DNA from: an uncultured Myxococcales bacterium
Lineage (GTDB): Bacteria; Myxococcota_A; UBA9042; DTJE01
Length of the DNA: 54,599 bases
Direction of reading: 5' to 3'
Assembly (NCBI GenBank): GCA_937975765.1
Contig: CALJUR010000066.1
Span: forward strand, 1-54,599
In this document: piece by piece, positions 33,618 through 42,289 of the stretch
Layout: every line of letters starts with the position of its first letter
Position numbering within the stretch: position 1 is the first letter of the stretch
Made by a program: the position numbers and the translations under genes
The notes under the pieces: generated by a model
What the model was told of the DNA's origin: nothing
What the model saw: only the letters and a program-made list of their open reading frames with translations
Database searches by the model: none

Positions 33618-35963
33618 TCAGTTCCCGGGGGTCGCGGTTCCGGTCGCCGCCTCGCCCTTCTTCCGGGCGTCGGGCCGGTCGCGGTAGATCATCCACAGCG
33701 CGCCGGGCAGCGCGGTGAAGTCGGCGATCATCGACAGCGCGAAGGCCAGCGCGGCCAGGATCGCGAACTGCCGGATCGGCGGCAGGTCGGACAGCGCGAA
33801 CGCCAGGAATCCCACCGCGTTGATCAGCGTGGCGAAGAAGATGGACCGTCCCGCGATGAAGATCGTGTGCCGCAGGCCCGCCTCGGTGCTGCCGTCCTTG
33901 CCGTTCTTCCGTTCCAGGAAGTGGTAGAAGAAGTGGATCTGGTCGTTTTCCGACGTGCCCAGCACGGTCGAGGCGATCAGGATCGTCGCCACGTTCAGCG
34001 ACATCCCGGTCAGCCGCATCACGCCGAACATCACCAGGATCGCGAACAGCGACGGGATCATCGCCATGATGCGCGCCGCGCCGTTGCGGAACACCAGCAG
34101 GAACACGCTGAAGATGATTGCGACGGTCAGCGCGAACGACTCGGTCAGCGTCGGGACCAGGTTGTGCGACACCTTGGACTGCAGCCGCACCGCGCCGACC
34201 ATCCGCGGCGGCTCGGTCCCCATCTCCTTCAGCGCCGGGTGCTTCTCCAGCATGCGAGCCCACAGCGTCGCCACGCGCGCGTCCAGTTCCTGCCACTGCG
34301 GGAACTCGTTGATGCGCGTGACCAGCGTGATGTGGGTCTGGGACATGTCCTTCGCGTCGACGAACCTCGCCAGCAGCGGGTCCGCCTGCACCACGGTCTC
34401 CAGGTTGTCGGCCACGTCCGCCAGTTCGTCCGGGTCGTCGGGCAGCGTGTCGCCCTTGCCGCCGATGTACCGCATCACGCGCATCACGTTGGTGACGCCC
34501 ACGGCGGATCCGACCATCGGCTCCTTCTCCAGCGACTGCTGGAAGTCGTCCAGGCCCGCCAGGATCTCCGGCTGGTTCAGGCTGCCCACCTTCCCCTTCA
34601 GCCAGACCTCGGCCATCGACAGGCCGGGCATGATCTCGCCGACCCGCCGAGTGTCCTTGTACAGGTCCGACCCCGAGTTCACGTACTCGATCGGGTCCGT
34701 CAGCATCTTCATGGGGGCCACGTAGCCCGGGATCCCGAACAGCGCGACGGCGCCCGCGGCCGACAGAGCCAGCGCCAGGACCACCGTCCACCAGCGCGCC
34801 CGGTAGGTCACCGCCGGCATCCATCCCGCGGCGTGCTTGAACCACTGCGCGGCCGTCTTGCGCTCGACCTGGGTCGGCGTGTGGAACGCCTTCTGCAGCG
34901 CCGGGAACAGCGTGAACGACACCACCCACGTCAGCACCAGGCCGACGGCCAGCCACACGCCCAGTTCGCGGATCGGCCGGATCTCCGACACGTACAGCGC
35001 CGCGAAGCCGGCCGCCGACGCGAAGACCGACGCGGTGCACGGCAGGAACTTGTTCGCCAGCGAGAAGACCTGGTGCTCGTCGACGGTGCGGTCCGGCGGC
35101 TGCTCGACGTACCGGGAGTGGATGTAGACCAGGTTCGCCAGGCAGGTGACCATCACCGTCATCGGCACCAGCACCGACACGATCGAGAAGGTCCCGCCGA
35201 CCATGCCGATGTAGCCGACGCACAGCGCGACGTTGACCAGCATCGAGACGACGATCGCGAACAGCGCGCGGCCCGACCGGTACAGGCCCCAGCACAGCAG
35301 GATCACGAACACGCCGAACACCGGGAACAGCCGCAGCCCGCCCGCGGCGGTCTTGTGGTTCAGGTACTGGTTGACGTACGGCTCGCCGACCTTGCGCAGC
35401 GCGGTCAGCGGGGCGGGATGCGCGACCTGGTCGGCCAGCGCCTCGTCGATCGCCTTCAGGGTCTCCTCGCGCTGCTCGGTGTCGTGCACGTCCAGCACCA
35501 GCGGCAGCCCGAAGTAGTTCTCGCCCACCAGGCCCTGCTTCCGGAACAGGTCGGTGCCGGTGGCGAACGCCTGGAACGCCCCCGGGTCCTTGACGGGGTC
35601 CGCGTCCGGCCGGGCCCGGTGGAAGATCGACAGCAGCGAGGACGACGAGACCCGCGGGATCGCGACCAGCTTCTTCTCCAGCGCGTCCACGGTCGCGATG
35701 ACGTCGGGCGCGAACGGCCGCTCGGCCTCGGCGAACAGCACCACGAACTCGCCGCCGCCGAAGACCTTGCCGAAGGCCTCGGTCGCGACGTAGTCGGGGT
35801 CGTCCTTGACGATCAGCCGGTCGATGCCGTTGTCCTGGTCCACGCGGATGGCGAACGGGATGCTGACGCCCAGCAGGACGGCGTAGATCCCGATGACCCA
35901 CCACCTCTTCGCGACGATGAACCGGAACACCTTCTGAAGGAACAGCTCGCTTCGATCGCTCAT
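33618..35963 (-). CDS. RND-superfamily (MMPL-type) membrane transporter
   Basis: A 781-residue inner-membrane protein with two homologous halves. Each half has one N-terminal helix (VIGIYAVLLGVSIPFAIRV; VLALALSAAGAVALFGIPG), a large periplasmic loop, then five clustered helices (FPVFGVFVILLCWG; VAIIFSVFLLVF). Such exporters use the proton gradient to move lipids, hopanoids or other hydrophobic substrates to the periplasm or outer membrane. Its substrate is not shown by sequence. It follows a periplasmic binding protein gene by 36 bases and precedes a spermidine-synthase-like gene by 14 bases, so the three form an operon. Confidence 0.9.
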   Translation of the reverse strand: MSDRSELFLQKVFRFIVAKRWWVIGIYAVLLGVSIPFAIRVDQDNGIDRLIVKDDPDYVATEAFGKVFGGGEFVVLFAEAERPFAPDVIATVDALEKKLVAIPRVSSSSLLSIFHRARPDADPVKDPGAFQAFATGTDLFRKQGLVGENYFGLPLVLDVHDTEQREETLKAIDEALADQVAHPAPLTALRKVGEPYVNQYLNHKTAAGGLRLFPVFGVFVILLCWGLYRSGRALFAIVVSMLVNVALCVGYIGMVGGTFSIVSVLVPMTVMVTCLANLVYIHSRYVEQPPDRTVDEHQVFSLANKFLPCTASVFASAAGFAALYVSEIRPIRELGVWLAVGLVLTWVVSFTLFPALQKAFHTPTQVERKTAAQWFKHAAGWMPAVTYRARWWTVVLALALSAAGAVALFGIPGYVAPMKMLTDPIEYVNSGSDLYKDTRRVGEIMPGLSMAEVWLKGKVGSLNQPEILAGLDDFQQSLEKEPMVGSAVGVTNVMRVMRYIGGKGDTLPDDPDELADVADNLETVVQADPLLARFVDAKDMSQTHITLVTRINEFPQWQELDARVATLWARMLEKHPALKEMGTEPPRMVGAVRLQSKVSHNLVPTLTESFALTVAIIFSVFLLVFRNGAARIMAMIPSLFAILVMFGVMRLTGMSLNVATILIASTVLGTSENDQIHFFYHFLERKNGKDGSTEAGLRHTIFIAGRSIFFATLINAVGFLAFALSDLPPIRQFAILAALAFALSMIADFTALPGALWMIYRDRPDARKKGEAATGTATPGN

Positions 35964-35999
35964 GCGCGCTCCATCCGGGTCGATCGGGATCGGGTCGGG

Positions 36000-36842
36000 T
36001 CAGTTGCCGAAACGCCCGAGGGCCGCGTCGAACGTCGCCGCGTCCACAGGCACGAAGCGGCCGATGTGCATCTCCCTGCAGACTGCGCCGCCGTCGGGGG
36101 TGCCGCACATCGGCTTCAGCGCCTTCACCAGCGCGTCCCGGTCCGCCGGGGGCAGGTCCGTCCCGAACAGCACGACCGGGATGGCCGGCAGGGCGGGCGA
36201 CGAGTAGATCGCACGCAGGTCCTGCCCGCCGGTGATCTCCTTGGCCTTGGCCAGCTGCTCGTCGTCCAGGATCGTCGCCTCGCAGTCCCCGCGCAGCACG
36301 GCCTTGGCGCCGCGCAGGGCCTGGCCCACCTGCTTCAGCACGAAGTGGGACGATGCGTCCACCTGCCCGTCCAGCACCACCTTCGACAGGTACGCCGGGT
36401 AGTCGGCCAGCAGCGTCCACAGCCGCTTGCCGGCCAGGTCCGACAGCGTCCGGATGGCCGGGTCCTTGACCACGACGTGCATCCGGGGCGATACCAGTTC
36501 GGCACTCTCGACCTGCAGGATCGGCTGCAGGTTCCAGGTCTTGCGCATCTCGAAGTACAGCGGGGGGTCCATCATGCCGATGCCGGGCTTCGTGCCGGTC
36601 ACGAAGGCGGTGGCCTCCTTCCGGTTGACCAGGAACGAGCCCTTCGTGGAGCCGGTGGTCCAGCCGGTCTTCCCCTCGATGTAGCGCAGGAACCGGTCGA
36701 CGAACGGCTGGGCCGAGGCGGAGTCGCCGCCCAGCCGGGTCACGTGGATCGCGATGTCCTTCGGGCCGGCGGAGGCCGGCACCGCCGCCAGGATCGCCCA
36801 GAGAGCCACGGCGGCCAGCGCCGCGAACCTGCCTTTCCTCAT
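36000..36842 (-). CDS. Periplasmic PhnD-like substrate-binding protein
   Basis: A 280-residue exported protein; the signal peptide ends ILAAVPASAG. It has the two-lobe binding-protein pattern of PhnD/phosphite-type or TRAP-like receptors: VTGTKPGIGMMDPPLYFEM, VVVKDPAIRTLSDLAGKRLW and ALRGAKAVLRGDCEATILDD. GGGAGG lies about 8 bases before the ATG. No ABC permease or ATPase is nearby; the next gene is an RND/MMPL transporter, an unusual pairing that suggests it delivers or senses a ligand for that system. Two near-consensus -10 boxes (TATCAT, TAGTAT on the minus strand, 36872-36880) lie upstream. Confidence 0.75.
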   Translation of the reverse strand: MRKGRFAALAAVALWAILAAVPASAGPKDIAIHVTRLGGDSASAQPFVDRFLRYIEGKTGWTTGSTKGSFLVNRKEATAFVTGTKPGIGMMDPPLYFEMRKTWNLQPILQVESAELVSPRMHVVVKDPAIRTLSDLAGKRLWTLLADYPAYLSKVVLDGQVDASSHFVLKQVGQALRGAKAVLRGDCEATILDDEQLAKAKEITGGQDLRAIYSSPALPAIPVVLFGTDLPPADRDALVKALKPMCGTPDGGAVCREMHIGRFVPVDAATFDAALGRFGN

Positions 36843-36931
36843 GGGAACGTTCCTCCCTTTTTCCGGGGCGAATGATACTACCGCCCGCGCCGGACTCCTA
36901 GGACGGCACGACTCCCGGTTTCTTCGCGGGG

Positions 36932-36960
36932 TTGAATGCCGGGCGGGAAGTTCCTAGGAT
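36932..36960 (+). promoter_or_regulatory. Promoter of the trypsin-like protease gene
   Basis: TTGAAT (36932-36937) and TAGGAT (36955-36960) are exactly 17 bases apart, about 50 bases upstream of the GTG start. The in-frame TTG at 36932 is therefore a -35 box, not a start codon. Confidence 0.5.
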
Positions 36961-37009
36961 TGCGCCCAGGCGCGCGCCGGACCCCCGGCGCGGACGGCGG
37001 AGGTTCTTC

Positions 37010-38911
37010 GTGAAGGGCAGGATTCTCGCGACGTTGGCCGGCCTTCTGCTGCTGGGATGCGAGCCGGTCGAGGGGGCCCCCTGGGGGGCCGTGCAGTCCC
37101 CGATCGTCGGGGGGACGCCGGACAGCGGGCACCCGGCCGTGGGCGCGATCCTGATGGGCACGGACAACGGCGGCCTGTGCACGGGCACGCTGATCTCGCC
37201 GAAGGTGGTCGTGACGGCGGCGCACTGCGTGCAGGGCGACGGCGGCTGGCCGCACGTGTTCGTGCTGGGCCCGGACATGGACAGCGGTACCCAGTACGCC
37301 ATCCGGGCCTACGAGGCTCACCCGGACTACGTGGCCGACGTGGACGGCACGGGCAAGACCTCCCACGACATCGCGGTCGTGGCGCTGTCGAAGACGACGA
37401 CGGCGACCCCGATGCCCTACCGGACCACGACGATCGCCTCGCTGAAGGGCGCGACCATCACGTTCTCGGGCTTCGGCATCCGGTCGGTCTACAACCCGTC
37501 GCTGGTGGGCGAAAAGTACAAGGTCACGACCACGATCGGGTCCATCGAGGCGCAGGGCTTCTGGAACTACACGAACTCCAGCAATCCCAAGAACACCTGC
37601 AACGGCGACTCGGGCGGTCCGGCGTTCTACGTGGACGGCGGCGTCGAGCAGATCGTCGGGCTGGTGTCGTCCGGCGACGAGTACTGCTCGCAGGACGGCT
37701 GGAACACGCGGGTGGACGCCAACCTGGACTTCCTGTCCGACATGATCGCGAAGTACGACGGGACCGTGACGCCGCCGGTGTGCGGCAACGGGCAGTGCGA
37801 GACCGGCGAGACGACGGCGAACTGCCCCGGGGACTGCCCGGCCTCGACCACCGGCCTGTGGGACCCGTGCGATGCGAACTTCGAGTGCCCCGGCACGATG
37901 GTGTGCGTGCAGGAGGGCAGCGGCGGCCCGACGCACTGCACCTACGAGTGCGGGTCCGGGCTGGCGGCGTGCCCGACCCTGTACACCTGCTACACGATGC
38001 AGGGCGGTGGCAGCGTGTGCGTGCCGTCATGCGGGGACGGGACCTGCAACCCGGGCGAGACGGCGGCGAACTGCCCGGACGACTGCGGGTCGGCCGGCGA
38101 CATCTGGGGCGAGTGCGGAACGGATTACGCGTGCCCGGGCCAGCAGTTCTGCGTGCAACTGGAGGACGACAGCCTGCGTTGCACCGTGGAGTGCACGCTG
38201 GGCGGCAGCGACTGCCCGTCCGGGTTCGAGTGCGCGGAACTGCAGGACGGTGGCGGCGCGTGCATCGAGTCGGAAACGCCGGTGGCGGAGTGCGGCAACG
38301 GGCGGTGCGAGGACGGCGAGACGACCGGGAACTGCCCGGCGGACTGCCCGGCGGTGGTGACGCCCGAGTGCGGCAACGGGCAGTGCGAGGCGGGCGAGAC
38401 GGCGGAGTCCTGCCCCGGGGACTGCCCGGCGGTGGTGACGCCCGAGTGCGGCAACGGGCAGTGCGAGGCGGGCGAGACGGCGGAGTCCTGCCCCGGGGAT
38501 TGCCCGGCGGTGGTGACGCCCGAGTGCGGCAACGGGCAGTGCGAGGCGGGTGAGACGGCGGAGTCCTGCCCCGGGGACTGCCCGGCGGTGGTGACGCCGG
38601 AGTGCGGTAACGGGCAGTGCGAGCAGGGCGAGACGGTCGTGACGTGCCCGGCCGACTGCCGCGTGGGCGGCCCGGTGTGCGGAAACGGGGCCTGCGAGGA
38701 CGGCGAGGCCTGCGACACGTGCCTGGGGGACTGCGGCTCGTGCGACGGGAACCCCGGCGACCCGAACGACCCCGCGCACGCGCAGTCGCTGCGGTCGTCC
38801 GGCGGCGGCTGCTCGGGGACGGGCGGCGCCGGGTCGCCGGCCGGGTCCGCGCTGCTGCTGGTATTCGGCCTGGCGGGCCTGGCGGCGAACCGCCGGCGAT
38901 CCCGCGCCTGA
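37010..38911 (+). CDS. Trypsin-like serine protease with Cys-repeat stalk and MYXO-CTERM-like tail
   Basis: A 633-residue protein starting at GTG (37010), 8 bases after GGAGG. The N-terminus ATLAGLLLLGCEP has a signal peptide and a lipobox-like L-L-G-C. The S1 protease domain begins at SPIVGGTPDSG; the triad is H72 (VTAAHCV), D120 (SHDIAVVAL) and S201 (CNGDSGGP). After it come Cys-rich modules of the form CGNGQCETGETTANCPGDCP, ending in five tandem 26-residue units. The tail GGGCSGTGGAGSPAG, a hydrophobic segment and NRRRSRA make a MYXO-CTERM-like anchor. The protease would be exposed on a Cys-stabilised stalk. Cleavage before IVGG would free it from a lipidated N-terminus; that is inference. 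Confidence 0.9.
   Translation: MKGRILATLAGLLLLGCEPVEGAPWGAVQSPIVGGTPDSGHPAVGAILMGTDNGGLCTGTLISPKVVVTAAHCVQGDGGWPHVFVLGPDMDSGTQYAIRAYEAHPDYVADVDGTGKTSHDIAVVALSKTTTATPMPYRTTTIASLKGATITFSGFGIRSVYNPSLVGEKYKVTTTIGSIEAQGFWNYTNSSNPKNTCNGDSGGPAFYVDGGVEQIVGLVSSGDEYCSQDGWNTRVDANLDFLSDMIAKYDGTVTPPVCGNGQCETGETTANCPGDCPASTTGLWDPCDANFECPGTMVCVQEGSGGPTHCTYECGSGLAACPTLYTCYTMQGGGSVCVPSCGDGTCNPGETAANCPDDCGSAGDIWGECGTDYACPGQQFCVQLEDDSLRCTVECTLGGSDCPSGFECAELQDGGGACIESETPVAECGNGRCEDGETTGNCPADCPAVVTPECGNGQCEAGETAESCPGDCPAVVTPECGNGQCEAGETAESCPGDCPAVVTPECGNGQCEAGETAESCPGDCPAVVTPECGNGQCEQGETVVTCPADCRVGGPVCGNGACEDGEACDTCLGDCGSCDGNPGDPNDPAHAQSLRSSGGGCSGTGGAGSPAGSALLLVFGLAGLAANRRRSRA
38275..38664 (+). repeat. Five tandem 78-bp repeats inside the protease gene
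   Basis: Units start about every 78 bases at 38275, 38353, 38431, 38509 and 38587. The three middle units differ by only a few bases, while the first and last are diverged. Each encodes 26 residues with the pattern ECGNGQCEAGETAESCPGDC. The near-identity at DNA level indicates recent expansion by slippage or unequal crossing-over. Confidence 0.9.
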
Positions 38912-38954
38912 GGTCCCGGCCCCGCACCCCGCGGCCCTCGCGATGCCCGCCGGC

Positions 38955-38984
38955 TTGACGCTGCCTTCCCCCGATCGGTACTCT
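38955..38984 (+). promoter_or_regulatory. Promoter of the first U32-like gene, implying a leaderless start
   Basis: TTGACG (38955-38960) and TACTCT (38979-38984) are 18 bases apart. The -10 ends 6 bases before the ATG at 38991, so the transcript should start on the start codon. No Shine-Dalgarno precedes it. Confidence 0.5.
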
Positions 38985-38990
38985 CCCGGC

Positions 38991-39878
38991 ATGTTCCGTC
39001 TGCGAGCACCGCTGGTCCGGCCCGAGGACGTGGACGCCCTGGCGGACGCCGGGGCGGACTCGTTCTTCTGCGGCGTGGTGGACCCCCGGGACCAGGTCGA
39101 GGTCGCGTCCTCCAACCGGCGGGCCAATCCCGAGGCGAACCTGCACGGCATGGAGGCGCTGGCCGCGGCGTGCGCGAAGGCCCGCGCGCGCGGGTGCCCC
39201 GTCCACGTGGCCTTCAACGAGCACCACGTCGTGCCGTCGCACCTGCCGCGGTTCCGGCGCCGGCTGGAGCAGGCGCGCCAGGCCGGCGCGGACGGGGTCA
39301 TCGTCGGCAGCCTGCCGGTGCTGGCCGAGGCGAGGCAGGTGTTCGCGAAGGGCATCGTGGCGGCCAGCGTGGCCTTCGCGGTGCGCAACGCCGCGGCGGC
39401 CCGGTTCCTGCGGGCGCGCGGCGTGGACGAGATCGTGCTGTCGCGGGACGTCGTGCCGGACGAGGCGGCCCGGCTGGCCCGCGCGTGTCCGGACGTCGAG
39501 TTCGAGGTGTTCGCGAAGAACTCCCGGTGCGGCAACATCGACGGGCTGTGCGGGTACTCGCACCACTGCCTGGACGGCATTCCGTACGACGTGGGCTGCA
39601 TGGAGGTCGAGGACCGGCGCGCGCCGCGGCTGCGCCTGCACGCGTGCGCCGCGTGCCAGTTGCACCCGCTGCGGGACGTGCCGAACCTGCGGACCTTCAA
39701 GGTGGCGGGCCGGGACTTCCCGCCGGAGGGCATCGTGCGCGACGTGGCGTTCGTGCGCGCCGTGCTGGACCGGATGGCGGGGGAGCCGGACGCGGAGGCC
39801 TTCGCGGTGTGGGCGAGGGCGGAGTTCCAGCGGTGCTACGGCGCCCCCTGCGGGCGGGACTGCTACTACGAGAGGTGA
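38991..39878 (+). CDS. Peptidase U32-family protein (UbiU/UbiV/RlhA-like)
   Basis: A 295-residue TIM-barrel-type protein starting MFRLRAPLVRPEDVDALADA. ADSFFCGVVDP, VHVAFNEHHV, ADGVIVGSLPVLAEA and VDEIVLSRDVV are the usual barrel strands of U32 proteins. Cys residues in FAKNSRCGNIDGLCGYSHHC and HACAACQLHP match the position of the 4Fe-4S ligands of UbiU/UbiV. Despite the peptidase name, known members act in tRNA/rRNA hydroxylation or oxygen-independent ubiquinone synthesis. The promoter placement puts the ATG at 38991 and rules out the upstream in-frame start. It is followed after 4 bases by a second gene of the same type. Confidence 0.8.
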   Translation: MFRLRAPLVRPEDVDALADAGADSFFCGVVDPRDQVEVASSNRRANPEANLHGMEALAAACAKARARGCPVHVAFNEHHVVPSHLPRFRRRLEQARQAGADGVIVGSLPVLAEARQVFAKGIVAASVAFAVRNAAAARFLRARGVDEIVLSRDVVPDEAARLARACPDVEFEVFAKNSRCGNIDGLCGYSHHCLDGIPYDVGCMEVEDRRAPRLRLHACAACQLHPLRDVPNLRTFKVAGRDFPPEGIVRDVAFVRAVLDRMAGEPDAEAFAVWARAEFQRCYGAPCGRDCYYER

Positions 39879-39882
39879 CCCC

Positions 39883-41055
39883 CTGGGCGGCATCCAGCGA
39901 GCGTGGTTCGCGCCGGCGGGGCCGGGCGGGCGGGCGATCGAGGCGGCGGCGGAAGACCTCCCGCGGCGGCTGCGGGACGGCGGCTTCGACTGGCTGTACG
40001 CGGGCCACGAGACCTGCCAGCACGGGATCCCCTCGCCCGGGGCGGTGCAGAGGGCCCGCGAGGCCGCGCGCGAGGCGGGGGTGCCGCTGACGCTGGTGCT
40101 GCCGACGCTGACCGACGCGGGATTCGAGGCGGCGCGGGCGGCGATGGACGCGCTGCCGCCGGGCACCGAGGTGGTGTTCGGCGACTACGGGCTGCTGCGG
40201 GACGTGCGGGATCGCGGGCTGGTGCCGGTGTTGGGGCGGCTGCTGACCGGCGCGCCGCGGGACCCTCGCATCCGGGCGCGCGAGCATTCCGCCGGGTCCC
40301 TGGAATGGCTGACGACGACCTCCGCGCACCTGCCCGGGTTCCAGGCGATCCTGCGGGAGGAGGGGGTGGCCCGGGTCGAATTGGACAACCTGCCGCAGGG
40401 CCTGGCGCCGCTGCCCGCGGGCGGGCTGCCCGCGACGCTGTGGGTGCCGTTCGTGCACGTGACGACGTCCCGCACCTGCGGGGGCGCCAGCGCGGCGACC
40501 TGCGGGCGCCAGGCCTGCCCGTTCGCGAGGACCCGGGTGGGAGGCGCTCCGGTGTTGCTGTGGGGCGTCTCGACGTACCACCCGAACCCCGGCCTGCCGG
40601 CCGACCCGGCGGCGCTGGGCATCGACCGGATGGTGTGGATGCCGGGGCCGGACGGGGGGGCGATGACGCCCCGGGGGCCGGAGGACGGCGAAGGGCCCGG
40701 CGGGCGCGAGGGCGATCGGGCCGACGACCTGCTGCGCGACCTGCTGGACCCGGCGGCGCGGCAGGCGATCGAGGTGCTGGGGGTGTCGCTGCTGGCGGTG
40801 TCGCTGCCCTCGAAGGACCCGACCGTGACGCTGGTGCTGGGACGCGGCGCGGCGAGGTTTCACCTGCAACTGCACGTGCCGGGCAGCGGCCGGCCGCACT
40901 ACCGGGCGACGGCGCGGTTCCTGGCGGGGTACGGCGGGGACGCGGTTCCGGCGGCGCAGGTCGACGCGCTGATCGACGCGCTGGACCGTGCGGGCGCGGA
41001 TCCGGAAGCGATCCGGCGCGCCGCCGGGCTTTCCACCGGGCCCCGAACGGTGTAG
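39883..41055 (+). CDS. Second U32-like protein with Cys cluster; CTG start likely
   Basis: About 390 residues. Homology-like reading begins GGIQRAWFAPAGPGGRAIEA and runs through FDWLYAGHETCQHGIPSPG, VLPTLTDAGFEAARAAMDAL and EVVFGDYGLLRDVRDRG, a barrel like that of its neighbour. No ATG or GTG exists between the preceding stop and this block; a CTG at 39883, 5 bases after GAGAGGTG, is the best start. A GTG at 40045 would cut off the first 54 residues. Cys residues in TTSRTCGGASAATCGRQACP probably bind an Fe-S cluster, as in UbiV. The gene forms a UbiU/UbiV-like pair with the one before it and precedes an aminotransferase by 29 bases. Confidence 0.65.
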   Translation: MGGIQRAWFAPAGPGGRAIEAAAEDLPRRLRDGGFDWLYAGHETCQHGIPSPGAVQRAREAAREAGVPLTLVLPTLTDAGFEAARAAMDALPPGTEVVFGDYGLLRDVRDRGLVPVLGRLLTGAPRDPRIRAREHSAGSLEWLTTTSAHLPGFQAILREEGVARVELDNLPQGLAPLPAGGLPATLWVPFVHVTTSRTCGGASAATCGRQACPFARTRVGGAPVLLWGVSTYHPNPGLPADPAALGIDRMVWMPGPDGGAMTPRGPEDGEGPGGREGDRADDLLRDLLDPAARQAIEVLGVSLLAVSLPSKDPTVTLVLGRGAARFHLQLHVPGSGRPHYRATARFLAGYGGDAVPAAQVDALIDALDRAGADPEAIRRAAGLSTGPRTV

Positions 41056-41084
41056 AGGTCCGGGGAGGCCGTGCGGAGGCTCTC

Positions 41085-42269
41085 GTGAAGCCCTTCATCG
41101 TGATGGAACTGCTGGCCCGGGCGCAGGCCCTGGAGGCGGTGGGGCACTCCGTCGTCCACATGGAGGTGGGCGAGCCGGACCTTCCGCCCCCGGAGGTGTG
41201 CCGGAAGGCCGCGATCGACGCGGTGCGGGAGAACCGCAACCGCTACTCGCACAGTTTCGGCCTGCCCGGGCTGCGGGAGGCCATCTCGGGGTACTACCGG
41301 GACGTCCACGGCGTCGAGGTTCCGGCCTCGCGCATCGTGGCCACCACCGGCACGTCGGGCGCGTTCCTGCTGGTGCTGGCCGCGATGTTCCGGCGCGGGG
41401 ATCGCGTGGCGGTCACGGACCCGGGCTATCCCTGCTACCCCAATTTCTTCGAGGTGATGGGCCTCGAGACCGTGCGCGTGCCGGTCGACCCGGAGGACGG
41501 CTTCCGGCCGCGCCTGGACCGGCTGGACCGGGCGCTGGCCGACGGGCCCATCGCCGCGATGATCCTGACCAGTCCCTCGAACCCGACCGGGGCGATGCTG
41601 TCCCGGGACGCGTACCGGGCCGTGCTGGATCGCATCCCGCTGGTGATCTCGGACGAGATCTACCAGGGCATCGTGGTGGCGGACGGCGTCGAGGAGTTCA
41701 CCGCCGCCGAACTGGGCCCGCGGGTCGTCGTGATCGACGGCTTCTCGAAGAAGTGGTCGATGACCGGCGGGCGCCTGGGCTGGGCGGTGGTCCCCGAGTC
41801 GTCGCTGGACGCGATGGCGATGCTGACGCAGAACCTGTTCATCTGTCCCCCCACGATGACCCAGCATGCCGGCGTCGCCGCGCTGTCGCCGCAGGGGATC
41901 GAGGCCGTGCGGGCGCGGCGTCCAGTCTACCGCCAGCGCGTGGACTCGGTGGTTGCCGCGGTCGAGGCGCTGGGGCTGCGGGTGCCGTGCCGTCCCCAGG
42001 GTGCGTTCTACCTGTACGTGGACGTCGGTTCGGTGACGGACGACTCGTACGCGTTCTGTTTCGACCTGCTGGAACGCGCCCACGTGGCAGTCACGCCCGG
42101 GGCGGACTTCGGGGAGCACCGGGCGGTGCGCCACGTGCGCCTGTCGCTGGCGAACTCGCTGCCGAACCTGCTGGAGGGCGTGCGGCGGATCGGCGCGTAC
42201 CTCGCGGACGGCCGGCGTCAGGCCCCCCGGATCCCCCTGCCCGGGCCCGGTTTGTCCCCCGCCGAATAG
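41085..42269 (+). CDS. Class I/II PLP aminotransferase (aspartate aminotransferase type)
   Basis: A 394-residue fold type I enzyme. VVHMEVGEPDLPPPEVC, NRYSHSFGLPGLREAISGYY, SPSNPTGAML, ISDEIYQGI and IDGFSKKWSMTGGRLGW are the standard blocks; the PLP Lys is K222 and the phosphate Arg R230. The amino donor cannot be decided from sequence. GCGGAGG sits 5 bases before the GTG start. It is the third gene of an operon with the two U32-like proteins; a physiological link is possible but not shown. Confidence 0.9.
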   Translation: MKPFIVMELLARAQALEAVGHSVVHMEVGEPDLPPPEVCRKAAIDAVRENRNRYSHSFGLPGLREAISGYYRDVHGVEVPASRIVATTGTSGAFLLVLAAMFRRGDRVAVTDPGYPCYPNFFEVMGLETVRVPVDPEDGFRPRLDRLDRALADGPIAAMILTSPSNPTGAMLSRDAYRAVLDRIPLVISDEIYQGIVVADGVEEFTAAELGPRVVVIDGFSKKWSMTGGRLGWAVVPESSLDAMAMLTQNLFICPPTMTQHAGVAALSPQGIEAVRARRPVYRQRVDSVVAAVEALGLRVPCRPQGAFYLYVDVGSVTDDSYAFCFDLLERAHVAVTPGADFGEHRAVRHVRLSLANSLPNLLEGVRRIGAYLADGRRQAPRIPLPGPGLSPAE

Positions 42270-42280
42270 GGCGCTAGACT
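42252..42280 (+). promoter_or_regulatory. Promoter of the histidine kinase gene, implying a leaderless start
   Basis: TTGTCC (42252-42257) and TAGACT (42275-42280) are 17 bases apart and overlap the end of the aminotransferase gene. The -10 ends 9 bases before the ATG at 42290. No Shine-Dalgarno is visible. Confidence 0.5.
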
Positions 42281-42289
42281 CGACTTGCC

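Noticed and set aside
36932..37009. Upstream start for the trypsin-like protease at 36932
   Set aside because: That codon is part of a well-spaced -35 box, and the extra residues are Arg-rich with no signal peptide. The GTG at 37010 has GGAGG and gives a proper signal sequence.
38275..38664. Tandem repeats considered as a CRISPR array
   Set aside because: Repeats are contiguous 78-bp coding units without spacers and keep the reading frame of the protease.
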